From assembly GCA_021797415.1 (NCBI GenBank), contig JAJZZT010000006.1, forward strand, positions 1 to 8,843: a stretch of 8,843 nucleotides of DNA. The letters are read 5' to 3'. Below the pieces are notes generated by a model. That model was not told where the DNA came from. It was given only the letters and a program-made list of their open reading frames with translations, and did not search any database. This document shows positions 1-6,850 of the stretch, piece after piece. The DNA comes from Bacillota bacterium. GTDB lineage: Bacteria > Bacillota > Bacilli > Alicyclobacillales > SLC66. The translations under genes were made by a program, and so were the position numbers. Position 1 is the first letter of the stretch. Each line of letters opens with the position of its first letter.

Positions 1-740
1 TCCAGAATGACCGGACGAAGTCCCGTCTGCTCCTTGATCCGCCTGCCCACGGCGACGCTGCCCGTGAACGTGTAAAGGGCGATCCGCGAATCCTCCACCA
101 ACGCCTGTCCGACGCGCCCGCCGCCCAGCACGACGTTCAGGTATCCCGCGGGCAGGCCCGCCTCCATGATGATCTCAAGCAGCCGGACCGCCGTCAGCGG
201 TGTGAAATCCGCCGGTTTCAGGACGACCGCGTTGCCCGCCGCGAGCGCCGGCGCAATTTTTAACGCCACCACGTTAAGCGGAAAATTGAACGGCGTGATC
301 GCGCACACGACCCCCACGGGTTCGCGGATCGTCAGACTCAGGACGCCGTCGTCGCCGGCGGGATCCTGTGGTTCCGTATAGCCGCGCAGTCGTCCGGCCT
401 CCTCGGACGCCACCCGAAAATTGCGCGCCGCCCGCGCCACCTCCGCGCGCGCGTCGCGAATCGGCTTGCCCGTCTCGGCGACGATCGTTTCCGCCATCGC
501 CTCGGCGCGCTGTGCGAGCAGTTCCGAAGTACGCAAAAGGATGTCCGCCCGCTGCCGCGGGTCCAGCACCCGCCGCGTCACCGCACGGTGCGCGTCTCCG
601 ACCGCCTCCGCCACTTCCGCCGCCGTCGGCTCGCTGTATTGGAAGATTTCCGCGCCGTCATACGGATTGCGAATCGTGACAACCGCCGCGTCGAGCGGCT
701 TTTCCCTCCATGCTCCGGCCACGAAGTGACTCTTGACCAA
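1..740 (-). CDS. NAD(P)-dependent aldehyde dehydrogenase, N-terminal part (cut by window edge)
   Basis: This is the N-terminal half of an aldehyde dehydrogenase, which oxidises an aldehyde to a carboxylate with NAD(P)+ in the cytoplasm. 246 complete codons are visible. Family motifs appear in order: ITPFNFP at residues 148-154 (the WNFP-type motif with the catalytic Asn at 152), the dinucleotide-binding lysine in KPAD (175-178), and TFTGSVAVG (224-232), the GSxxxG turn of the Rossmann fold. The frame leaves the window just where the ELGG motif (general-base Glu) should begin, so the catalytic Cys cannot be inspected. I chose a TTG start at 738-740 because AGGAAGG (749-755) sits 8 bases upstream and the protein then opens with MVKSHFVAGAW, usual for the family. 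The frame stays open further upstream but has no other start with an SD. The substrate cannot be told; the PFNFP variant occurs in lactaldehyde- and GapN-like branches. It lies downstream of the lipoprotein gene on the same strand, 153 bases away. Confidence 0.92.
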   Translation of the reverse strand, partial: MVKSHFVAGAWREKPLDAAVVTIRNPYDGAEIFQYSEPTAAEVAEAVGDAHRAVTRRVLDPRQRADILLRTSELLAQRAEAMAETIVAETGKPIRDARAEVARAARNFRVASEEAGRLRGYTEPQDPAGDDGVLSLTIREPVGVVCAITPFNFPLNVVALKIAPALAAGNAVVLKPADFTPLTAVRLLEIIMEAGLPAGYLNVVLGGGRVGQALVEDSRIALYTFTGSVAVGRRIKEQTGLRPVIL

Positions 741-825
741 CCGTACCGCCTTCCTTTCCGTCCGACCCCGATATTCCCACCCCACGCCAGCAAACGGTTG
801 TCCGAAAGAATCGACCCCACGACAT

Positions 826-831
826 AGTATA
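826..831 (-). promoter_or_regulatory. possible -10 element for the aldehyde dehydrogenase gene
   Basis: Read on the minus strand this is TATACT, 5 of 6 bases of the sigma-A -10 consensus, about 85 bases upstream of the TTG start. No convincing TTGACA-like -35 lies at 16-18 bases. It is either a weak or activator-dependent promoter or a chance match. Confidence 0.3.
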
Positions 832-855
832 CGATCTTTGGATCAGTTTTCCTTC

Positions 856-897
856 ATCTACCCCTATCTATCTATCGCTCTATCTACCTCTATCTAC
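856..897. repeat. imperfect tandem repeat of CTAT/GATA units
   Basis: A run built from CTAT and TCTA units. It contains CTATCTATCTATC in the middle and two exact adjacent copies of the 10-mer CTCTATCTAC (878-887 and 888-897). The second copy includes the TAG stop of the lipoprotein gene (894-896). On the minus strand, the transcribed sense for both neighbours, it reads as GATA/GGTAGATAGA repeats. It has no coding role; most of it lies in the 153-base gap before the aldehyde dehydrogenase gene. Confidence 0.75.
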
Positions 898-2084
898 CGC
901 GAATGATGCGCGGTCGTCCGAACGCGCACGCCGAATGCTGCCGCCGACGGTTCGTACAGCGCCTGCACGGGGACGGGCACGCGCGCGACCAATTTCCCTG
1001 CGGAATTGTATATCCGGTCCCCGCGAAACGTCCAACTGGTCAGCATGCTGATCATATTGGACTGAACCGACCGGGGGAGCGCCTGCCTTGTTCCCGTGTA
1101 TTCGTTGTACGCAAACTGCGCGGACAGCGTGTTTCCCTTTGGCGTGTTATCCGTGGCGGAGACCGTCAAAACCATGCCGGATACGACGCGCACGTTGGAG
1201 AACAGTCCGCCGCCGCCCGTCAGGCTGGCCAGTCCGACGATCCGGTGGCGGGCCAGGTCCAGATAATAGACGTTGCTCGCCTGCCCCTGATTGGCCCCCA
1301 GCACGTGCGTCCCGACAACCATCACCACTCCGTTGTACGCGGAAGACAGGCTCTGCAAAACGGCGACGGTCGGACTCGCCTTGACGCCGCTTTGCGATTT
1401 TGCCGCGGCGAACGGCCGGGCCACACGGCCCCAGTGAAACCATCCTGTCCATGCGCTTCCGGCGAGGGCCGCCGGGGTCTGTACGCGGCTGTCCGCAGGA
1501 AAGACATATTGCCCCGACCGGCTCCAGACAGGAGGAATATCGCTCGTCAGCACAGTTGCATTCTTCTCCAGCGGCCCTCCCCGCCGATTCCAGGGCGTCA
1601 GATAAAGCTGCGAAGGTCCTTCCGGCATCATCTGGGAAGGCGCGTACGCTTTCCCGTTCATCGGCTTGCCGACAACTTTTTGCGCCGCCAGATGGCCCCA
1701 CACGAGATAGGGCCTGTTGTGGATCACCGTCGGCACAATCAGGTAATGGCTCGCCGTCCTGTCCGACGACGGCCATGTCCAGTGGACACCCGCGATCGTC
1801 ACGCCGCCGGCTGTAAAATTGATCCCGGAGGCCGGCGTTCCGGTGTTTTGCGGCGTACTCCCCTGAAACGGCCACGCAGAAGCAGAGTACAGCGCTCCGG
1901 GAAACGACATGACCTCGACTGGCGGCTGCGTCAAAGACGTCAAGCCCGTCCCTGCGCCGCGCGCTGAGCCGTTGGCCGTCTGTCGCGCCGCTTTGCCGGA
2001 GGAATTGCCCACCGTTTGCACAGTTCCGCAGCCCGCGAGCAGCAAAGCGAGCGCAAATGCCGAAAAACGCACAATATACCGCAT
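894..2084 (-). CDS. predicted lipoprotein of unknown function
   Basis: A 396-residue protein with a classical lipoprotein signal: basic MRYIVR, a hydrophobic stretch, then the lipobox LAGC with the lipid-attachment Cys at residue 19, which is the only cysteine. It should be anchored on the outer face of the cytoplasmic membrane, or of a spore membrane if made during sporulation. Residues 20-60 are a Ser/Thr/Gly/Ala-rich linker. The rest alternates short beta-like segments with Gly/Pro/Trp-rich turns (for example around 100-130, 180-200 and 250-290), suggesting a beta-propeller or other beta-rich fold, but I recognise no family signature or catalytic motif. The start is supported by GGAGGAG (2094-2100), 9 bases upstream. 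It is transcribed divergently from the germination receptor operon across 115 bases, so a germination-related role is possible but is only inference from position. Confidence 0.85.
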   Translation of the reverse strand: MRYIVRFSAFALALLLAGCGTVQTVGNSSGKAARQTANGSARGAGTGLTSLTQPPVEVMSFPGALYSASAWPFQGSTPQNTGTPASGINFTAGGVTIAGVHWTWPSSDRTASHYLIVPTVIHNRPYLVWGHLAAQKVVGKPMNGKAYAPSQMMPEGPSQLYLTPWNRRGGPLEKNATVLTSDIPPVWSRSGQYVFPADSRVQTPAALAGSAWTGWFHWGRVARPFAAAKSQSGVKASPTVAVLQSLSSAYNGVVMVVGTHVLGANQGQASNVYYLDLARHRIVGLASLTGGGGLFSNVRVVSGMVLTVSATDNTPKGNTLSAQFAYNEYTGTRQALPRSVQSNMISMLTSWTFRGDRIYNSAGKLVARVPVPVQALYEPSAAAFGVRVRTTAHHSR

Positions 2085-2199
2085 GATGCATCACTCCTCC
2101 TCTCTATCATGCCACAAAACCGCCGTCTGCGTCGCGCAGTCCACATCCCGCCATCCCGGCGTCGGTTTCGGCGCATAGATATCATCCCGCACAGGAAGA

Positions 2200-3855
2200 A
2201 TGGCTCTTATAAAGAAATGGGGAGCTGGAAATCGGCACATGGGTCCACAAGACTCGGGAAATCCTGCCGCGGCGGAACAGCCGGCGGCGCTCCATCCGGC
2301 GTCAGGCTCGCCTAAACCTGGACAATCCTGTGAACGGCCGCTGTCTTCTTCCATTGAATTGAATCAGGCGCATCTTGAAGGCGCCTTTCGCAACTGCTCA
2401 GATGTCGTCTTCAGACCGTTTTCCGCCTTTGGCGCTCAGCGGTCGCTGCTCGTCTATGTGGACGGACTGGTGGATTCCGAACAGATGGAGCAGGGGGTTC
2501 TGCAACCACTGACATCCCCCGAAAGTCCGTATTGGCGCGATTCCGCCGTGGAGATCTCCTTTCTTCAAGAAAATGTGCTGTCTGCGACGGATGTTGAATT
2601 GGTCAGGACACTGCCCCGCGCGGTCGACGCGATTCTGCGCTGTCAGGTCCTCCTGCTGGTGGACGGCGACAATGCGGGGCTGGCCGTCAGTCTCGGCAAA
2701 TGGTCGCAACGCAGCGTGGAGGAACCGGACACCGAAGCGGTCATCCGCGGACCGAAAGAGGGCTTCACCGAGAATGTGCGCACATCCACGGCCCTGATCC
2801 GGCGGCGCATCCACACACCGGATCTGAAGATGGAGAACATGCAGATCGGCACGTACACAAAGACGCAGGTCATCCTGTGCTACATCCAGGGACTGGCGCA
2901 AGACAGCATCGTGTCGGAGATGCGGACAAGACTCCAGCGCATCGAGATTGATTCGATTCTTGAATCAGGCTACATTGAGGAATTGATAGAGGACGTGTCG
3001 TGGTCGCCCTTTCCCCAGTTGCAGGATACGGAGAAGCCGGATGTCGTCGCCGCCCTGCTGCTGGAGGGACGTATCGCCATCCTGATCGACGGCACGCCGT
3101 TTGCCCTGACCGCCCCCATCAACCTGTGGGGCGCGCTCAGTTCCCCGGAAGATTACTACGAACGCTTTATCATCGCCACACTGATCCGCTGGCTGCGCTA
3201 TATCTTCACGGGCATGGCCCTGCTGCTTCCCTCTTTATATGTGGCCGTCACGACGTTCCATCAGGAGTTCCTTCCCTTTCCTCTGTTGCTGTCGATCGCC
3301 GCCGCCCGCGAGAATACGCCGCTGCCCGCGGTCGTCGAGGCGCTGCTGATGGAGATCACGTTTGAAGCGCTGCGCGAGGCGGGCGTTCGCCTGCCCAAAG
3401 CGATCGGGTCCGCCATCAGCATCGTCGGCGCGCTCGTCATCGGACAGGCCGCGGTGCAGGCCGGCATCGTGTCCGCCCCCATGGTGATCATCGTCGCCAT
3501 TACGGGGATCGCCTCGTTCACCATACCGCGCTACAATTTTGCGATCGCGATCCGGATGCTGCGCTTCCCCATGATCATTCTCGCAGGACTGTTCGGGCTG
3601 TTCGGCATCGTCTTCGGCGTGCTGTGCATCACGCTGCACATCTGCGGCCTGCGTTCTTTCGGCGTCCCGTACACCTCTCCCATGACTCCGCTCTCCATAA
3701 AAAACCTGGGCGACACGCTCGTCCGCGCGCCGTGGTGGGCCATGAGCTACCGTCCCGCGCAGCAGGCGAAAGCCAACATGCGCCGCCAGTCGGGAAGGAT
3801 GTCGTCAAGCAGTCGAACGCGCGGCAATACGCCGCAAAATCAAGGAGCCAGGTGA
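2200..3855 (+). CDS. gerA: spore germination receptor A subunit (GerA family)
   Basis: Membrane subunit of a GerA-type nutrient germinant receptor, which sits in the inner spore membrane and triggers germination together with the B and C subunits. The soluble N-terminal domain starts near residue 52 and includes LLVYVDGLVD (83-92), the signature around RGPKEGFTEN (183-192) and the RRR at 201-203, and DVVAALLLEG with AILIDGTP (281-300) followed by SPEDYYER (315-322). Hydrophobic segments follow at about 326-352, 357-370, 402-437 and 455-480. The conserved PWWAMSYRP lies at 511-519 before a polar Ser/Arg/Gln tail. At 551 residues it is slightly longer than usual, through a Pro/Ala-rich N-terminus of about 50 residues. 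The start is uncertain: ATG 2200 has AGGAAG only one base away, and ATG 2239 (residue 14) has a poorly spaced GGGGAG; an in-frame TAG at 2176-2178 rules out anything earlier. 'gerA' marks subunit type only. The A-C-B gene order resembles the gerK operon, but the paralogue and germinant cannot be inferred. Confidence 0.96.
   Translation: MALIKKWGAGNRHMGPQDSGNPAAAEQPAALHPASGSPKPGQSCERPLSSSIELNQAHLEGAFRNCSDVVFRPFSAFGAQRSLLVYVDGLVDSEQMEQGVLQPLTSPESPYWRDSAVEISFLQENVLSATDVELVRTLPRAVDAILRCQVLLLVDGDNAGLAVSLGKWSQRSVEEPDTEAVIRGPKEGFTENVRTSTALIRRRIHTPDLKMENMQIGTYTKTQVILCYIQGLAQDSIVSEMRTRLQRIEIDSILESGYIEELIEDVSWSPFPQLQDTEKPDVVAALLLEGRIAILIDGTPFALTAPINLWGALSSPEDYYERFIIATLIRWLRYIFTGMALLLPSLYVAVTTFHQEFLPFPLLLSIAAARENTPLPAVVEALLMEITFEALREAGVRLPKAIGSAISIVGALVIGQAAVQAGIVSAPMVIIVAITGIASFTIPRYNFAIAIRMLRFPMIILAGLFGLFGIVFGVLCITLHICGLRSFGVPYTSPMTPLSIKNLGDTLVRAPWWAMSYRPAQQAKANMRRQSGRMSSSSRTRGNTPQNQGAR
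3850..3855 (+). promoter_or_regulatory. SD of the gerC gene overlapping the gerA stop codon
   Basis: AGGTGA, whose last three bases are the TGA stop of the upstream gene, lies 6 bases before the gerC ATG. A second SD-like AAGGAG (3842-3847) sits 14 bases from the ATG. This layout suggests translational coupling of the A and C subunits. Confidence 0.6.
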
Positions 3856-3861
3856 TCGCCA

Positions 3862-5067
3862 ATGATCTTCAAACGCTGGACGTATGGGGGTATGGCCGGG
3901 TTTGCGCTGCTTTGCACGGGTTGCATGAACTGGGACGCGGCGGAGATCAACCAGCTTGGCATCGTGGCCGCGAGCGGCATCCAGATGCTGCGGCCAAGCG
4001 ATCCGCACTCGCTGTTTCTGGGCAGCATGCAGGTCGCGCGGCCCAATCAGTTGGCCGGCGGACCGGAGGGCGGTTCGGGAAGCGGGATGGGGAGCGAATC
4101 GGACACATTCATCGTCATGACCGGAAAGGGACCCACGGCCGCCGCCACGGTCACCGCCATCCAGAAGCAGATGCCGCGCCGCTTTTTCTTGCGCGACCGC
4201 CGCGTGATGATCATTGGCGAAGACTACGCGCGAAAAGGAATCGGCGAACTGCTGGACGAGATGATGCGCAATCCCGAGTCCCGTCTGCGCGCCTATCTGC
4301 TCATGGCGCACGACTGCACACCGCTTGAAATCCTGAAGATCCCGTCCCCGCTCAATCGCCTGCCTGCCAACGCCATCGCGGACCTGGAGAAAAGCGGTCA
4401 GGCCGCCAGCGTGAACGTGGTGCAGTTTCTCAAAACCATGACGGGAAAAGGCGACCCCTACATGGAAGGCATCACGGTGATCCGCACCCCGCAGAAGAAA
4501 ATGCCGCGCGCCTTCATCCTGAACGGCGTCGCCGTGTTCCGCCGCGACCGCTTCGTAGGCTGGCTGACCCGGACACAGGCGCGCGGTTTTTACTGGATGC
4601 AGCAGTCGGCCGACAAGATCAAGCTGTTCCCCGTGACAGTGCGCCTACCTGGATCCCAGGGCTTCGCGACCGCACAGATGACACGCCTTGAATCCAGCGT
4701 CATCCCGCACTGGAAAGGGCTCATTCCCGCCATGGAGATCCGGCTGAAAGTTCGCTTTGACATCATCGAAAACCTCAGCCCACTCGTGCTGAACCGCGCG
4801 CAGGACGGACACCGGCTCGAACGGATCATGGCGTCCGCGATCCACAAACAGATAACGGAAACTCTGGATGTCCTGCAGCACCGCTATGACGCGGACATCG
4901 CCGGATTCGGCAACCGGCTGTTTGCGTCATTCCCCGGCAAGTGGCGCCGCCTGGAACCGCGCTGGAGTGAAGTGTACGCCGTCATGCCGGTCTCGGTCCA
5001 CGTCCGGGTGCGAATCGCCCACGGCGGGATGACGAATGGTTTCATCGCCAAGAATGAGGAAGGTTGA
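3862..5067 (+). CDS. gerC: spore germination receptor C subunit, lipoprotein (GerC family)
   Basis: Lipoprotein subunit of the germination receptor, tethered to the outer face of the inner spore membrane. It has a signal peptide (residues 1-20) with lipid Cys at 21, followed by WDAAEIN (24-30), the family's WDrrEIN-like signature. Other family landmarks are the Gly/Ser-rich segment at 66-80, MPRRFFLRDRRVMIIGE (104-120), MMRNPESRLRAYLLMA (134-149), FILNGVAVFRRDRFVGWL (218-235) followed by ARG (240-242), and a C-terminal beta/alpha domain to 401. Its length is normal for GerC proteins. The position -3 to the lipidated Cys is Cys (L-C-T-G-C) instead of the usual Leu, which makes the lipobox slightly atypical. 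It starts 6 bases after the gerA stop, with its SD over that stop, and ends 7 bases before the next gene. Confidence 0.95.
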   Translation: MIFKRWTYGGMAGFALLCTGCMNWDAAEINQLGIVAASGIQMLRPSDPHSLFLGSMQVARPNQLAGGPEGGSGSGMGSESDTFIVMTGKGPTAAATVTAIQKQMPRRFFLRDRRVMIIGEDYARKGIGELLDEMMRNPESRLRAYLLMAHDCTPLEILKIPSPLNRLPANAIADLEKSGQAASVNVVQFLKTMTGKGDPYMEGITVIRTPQKKMPRAFILNGVAVFRRDRFVGWLTRTQARGFYWMQQSADKIKLFPVTVRLPGSQGFATAQMTRLESSVIPHWKGLIPAMEIRLKVRFDIIENLSPLVLNRAQDGHRLERIMASAIHKQITETLDVLQHRYDADIAGFGNRLFASFPGKWRRLEPRWSEVYAVMPVSVHVRVRIAHGGMTNGFIAKNEEG

Positions 5068-5074
5068 TCACGGC

Positions 5075-5308
5075 ATGGAGTTTGTTCTTGTCACGTACGG
5101 CCTCACCGCGCTGCTGGCCGGATGGATCGACGGGCCGCGCCTGATCGCCGAACGCTCGTGGAAGACGTGGCTGATCTATTTGGGGATATTTGCGGCCGGA
5201 TGGGCCTTGGGCATCGGCGCGCTGTGCGATGTGACAATCGAAAGTCTGTTTTCGTTTTGCGAATGGATCCTCCAACCTGTGAGCAAGTGGGTGTTCTGGA
5301 CGCGATGA
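5075..5308 (+). CDS. small two-helix membrane protein in the germination operon (D-subunit candidate)
   Basis: A 77-residue protein beginning MEFVLVTYGL. It has two hydrophobic segments, about residues 3-18 and 31-51, separated by a charged loop (DGPRLIAERSWK), then an amphipathic, Trp/Phe-rich C-terminus. The ATG at 5075 is preferred over the in-frame ATG at 5036, which lies inside gerC, because AGGAAGG (5057-5063) is 11 bases upstream. Its stop overlaps the start of gerB in an ATGA, so the two are probably translationally coupled. From memory, GerA-family operons can encode small proteins of about 55-80 residues with two transmembrane segments ('D subunits', such as GerKD or GerUD) that modulate receptor activity; size, topology and position fit that class. 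I recognise no specific sequence motif, so the role rests on context. Confidence 0.85.
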   Translation: MEFVLVTYGLTALLAGWIDGPRLIAERSWKTWLIYLGIFAAGWALGIGALCDVTIESLFSFCEWILQPVSKWVFWTR

Positions 5309-6489
5309 ATTCCGGAAAAGTCGTGATTTCCAACCTGCAGTACTTTTCACTCGTCATCGGCGGCACGGTCGCGTTTGGTCACTTTGTCTACTCTCGCCTG
5401 ATCATCGCCAACGCCGGACGGGACGGTTGGATCTCCGTGCTGTTCTCCGGCCTGCTGGGTACGGGGGTCGCCTACCTTTTGTCCAAACTGGCCGTCCTGC
5501 AGCGCGAGCGGTCGTTCGTCACGCACGCGGTCGCGGTGTGGGGAGTGTGGGCAGGCGGAGCGACAGGGATCCTGTACAGCGTGTATTTCCTTTTTATCGG
5601 CGCGTTTGCCCTGCACCTGCTCGGAAGCGTCCTGGGCAGCATCTACCCGCGGACGCCGCGCGAAGTCTGGCTGCTGTTCCTGCTGATGGCCGTGCTGTGG
5701 GCCGTGCTCGCGGGATTGGAGGTGATCGCGCGCAGCGTGCAGTTGCTGCTCCCCCTGCTGATCGCCATGGGCGTTGCCGCCACGCTGCTCGCCATGCCCG
5801 ACCGCGACTACAGCCAGCTTCTCCCCATCCTGTACCACGGCTTTGCCCCCGTCTGGCGGGGAACGGTGATCATGTTGACGATGGGCGCGGAGATGATCGC
5901 CTTCAACATGATCACCCCCCATGTGAAAAACCGCGAGGCGCTGATCAAGCAGGGATTCATTCTCGTGCTCGTCGTCACCCTGTTTTACATCGGCCCGATC
6001 GCCGGTCCCGTCACACTGTTTGGGGAACAGGTCGCCCGCTCCCTGGCGTATCCGACATTCACCGAATTGCAGTACATCAACGCGTCCCCCCTGCTGGAGC
6101 GGCTGGATCTGTTCGCGATCATCCTCTGGGTGACCGGCGCTTATTTTCGCATCATCATTTACGGCTTTTGCGCCGCCAAGGCGGTGACGCAGCTCAGCGG
6201 CGCAAAGCAGTCCAACAGCTACACCATCCCGGTGCTCACCATCCTTGTGGGCATGAGCCTGCTCATGCCGATCGACCGCGCTGACGACTTCACCTTCCTC
6301 GACACGGCATACCCGGTGATCGCGCTCGGGATGGGGCTCGCCATCCCTGCGGCGCTGCTCCTGACCACCCTGTTCAAACAGCGGCGATCCAATGCGGCGC
6401 CCCCCGCCCGCCCCAAAACGGAACAAGCGGGACAGGAGGAGCCGGCGGGACAGACGGGACAGGCGTCCAGCCAAGAGGGCCAGGCATAA
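5305..6489 (+). CDS. gerB: spore germination receptor B subunit, permease-like (GerB family)
   Basis: Integral membrane subunit of the germination receptor, from the endospore germination permease branch of the amino acid/polyamine/organocation superfamily and thought to bind the germinant. The 394 residues open with NSGKVVISNLQYFSLVIGG, a typical N-terminus. About ten hydrophobic helices follow, and the conserved block LERLDLFAIILWVTGAYFRI lies at 264-283. The start at 5305 is chosen because the family N-terminus begins exactly there; the frame extends upstream to 5122 but only as a shadow of the small gene. The ATG overlaps the previous stop (ATGA) and lacks a strong SD of its own, so coupled translation is likely. 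The last 35-40 residues form a polar Gln/Gly/Ala/Pro-rich tail that is longer than usual and contains repeated AGQ units. No clear terminator follows. Confidence 0.95.
   Translation: MNSGKVVISNLQYFSLVIGGTVAFGHFVYSRLIIANAGRDGWISVLFSGLLGTGVAYLLSKLAVLQRERSFVTHAVAVWGVWAGGATGILYSVYFLFIGAFALHLLGSVLGSIYPRTPREVWLLFLLMAVLWAVLAGLEVIARSVQLLLPLLIAMGVAATLLAMPDRDYSQLLPILYHGFAPVWRGTVIMLTMGAEMIAFNMITPHVKNREALIKQGFILVLVVTLFYIGPIAGPVTLFGEQVARSLAYPTFTELQYINASPLLERLDLFAIILWVTGAYFRIIIYGFCAAKAVTQLSGAKQSNSYTIPVLTILVGMSLLMPIDRADDFTFLDTAYPVIALGMGLAIPAALLLTTLFKQRRSNAAPPARPKTEQAGQEEPAGQTGQASSQEGQA
6427..6462 (+). repeat. short in-frame repeats in the 3' end of gerB
   Basis: GCGGGACAG occurs at 6427-6435 and 6445-6453 (18-base period), followed by CGGGACAG at 6455-6462. 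The first two copies encode AGQ units and the third TGQ, all in the polar C-terminal tail of the B subunit. The pattern suggests local duplication or slippage. Confidence 0.6.
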
Positions 6490-6583
6490 CCGAGCGGGCA
6501 GACGTTTGACGGTCCACACGGTCCTGGTGATGGCGCAGACTCCGGGCGACCTCTGCTGACACGGCGGTCTATGTGTAAAGTAA

Positions 6584-6611
6584 CCGCTTTATATCATATG
6601 GATCAAAGCGG
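6584..6611. repeat. inverted repeat downstream of gerB
   Basis: CCGCTTT (6584-6590) and AAAGCGG (6605-6611) form a perfect 7-bp stem around a 14-base loop, inside which ATC and GAT can also pair. No T-run follows, so it is not a standard rho-independent terminator. It could stabilise the 3' end of the ger transcript or be a protein-binding site. Confidence 0.45.
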
Positions 6612-6777
6612 AGAGGACGCAGCGAATATGGTAAATATTAATTAGCGGAGGAAATATTCCTAATGAACTCTCCATACAGCTATACAACCGAATAATCGCG
6701 GCATTTCAGACTTTCCTTCCCATGCGGCATCTCATCCACGCTTACACAAAGAGGATCCATTGCGCCGAATTTCCACG

Positions 6778-6812
6778 ACACAAAGTCAACCGCGTTGCAT
6801 AACCTGTATAAT
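6778..6812 (+). promoter_or_regulatory. possible promoter for the beta-rich protein gene (sigma-K-like or sigma-A -10)
   Basis: Two overlapping readings are possible. TATAAT (6807-6812) is a perfect sigma-A -10, but no good -35 lies 16-18 bases before it. CATAACCT (6798-6805) fits the mother-cell sigma-K -10 pattern CATAnnnT, with ACACA (6778-6782) about 16 bases upstream, where sigma-K expects an AC-containing -35. Either would start RNA just before or near 6815, which favours ATG 6851 as the real start. The choice between sigma factors is not settled. Confidence 0.4.
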
Positions 6813-6850
6813 AAATGAGAGCTCTTTCACGGGATGGTGAGACGCCACTT

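Larger units (their letters stand above)
6490..6850 (+). other. 361-base intergenic stretch without a recognisable gene
   Basis: This gap between gerB and the beta-rich protein gene is clearly more AT-rich than its surroundings in about 6580-6700. It holds an inverted repeat (6584-6611) and two tiny frames each preceded by an SD-like sequence: MVNIN at 6628-6645 after GGAGAGG (6610-6616), and MNSPYSYTTE at 6663-6695 after GGAGG (6647-6651). The perfect repeat AGGAA-ATA-TTCCT (6649-6661) overlaps the second SD. A possible promoter lies at the right end (6778-6812). I see no tRNA, rRNA or riboswitch signature and no terminator with a T-run. Confidence 0.6.

Noticed and set aside
903..1967. 354-residue open frame on the plus strand opposite the lipoprotein gene
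   Set aside because: It is Arg/His/Pro-rich, has no SD or family signature, and lies antisense to a gene with a clear signal peptide, lipobox and SD. Long spurious frames are expected in GC-rich DNA.
1147..2094. 315-residue minus-strand frame overlapping the lipoprotein gene in another phase
   Set aside because: Its start shares the same SD, but the product is Arg/Gly/Asp-rich without domains. The lipoprotein frame has a perfect signal peptide and ends in a longer coherent protein.
2103..2109. CATGATA on the minus strand, resembling a sigma-G -10 for the lipoprotein gene
   Set aside because: RNA would start about 7 bases downstream and cut off part of the SD at 2094-2100. No sigma-G -35 is found at the right distance.
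3624..4328. 234-residue plus-strand frame across the gerA-gerC junction
   Set aside because: It overlaps two well-supported germination genes out of phase and has a His/Arg-rich shadow composition.
5122..5304. Upstream extension of the gerB frame by 61 codons
   Set aside because: The extension lies out of phase over the small membrane-protein gene. The GerB family N-terminus begins exactly at ATG 5305, which forms an ATGA overlap.
5347..6519. 390-residue frame antisense to gerB
   Set aside because: Its composition is Gln/His/Asp/Arg-rich, typical of the antisense of hydrophobic codons, and no start signal is seen.
6612..6627. AGAGGA and AGCGAAT, resembling the two halves of a sigma-H promoter
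   Set aside because: The two elements are almost adjacent, whereas sigma-H needs about 11-12 bases between them.
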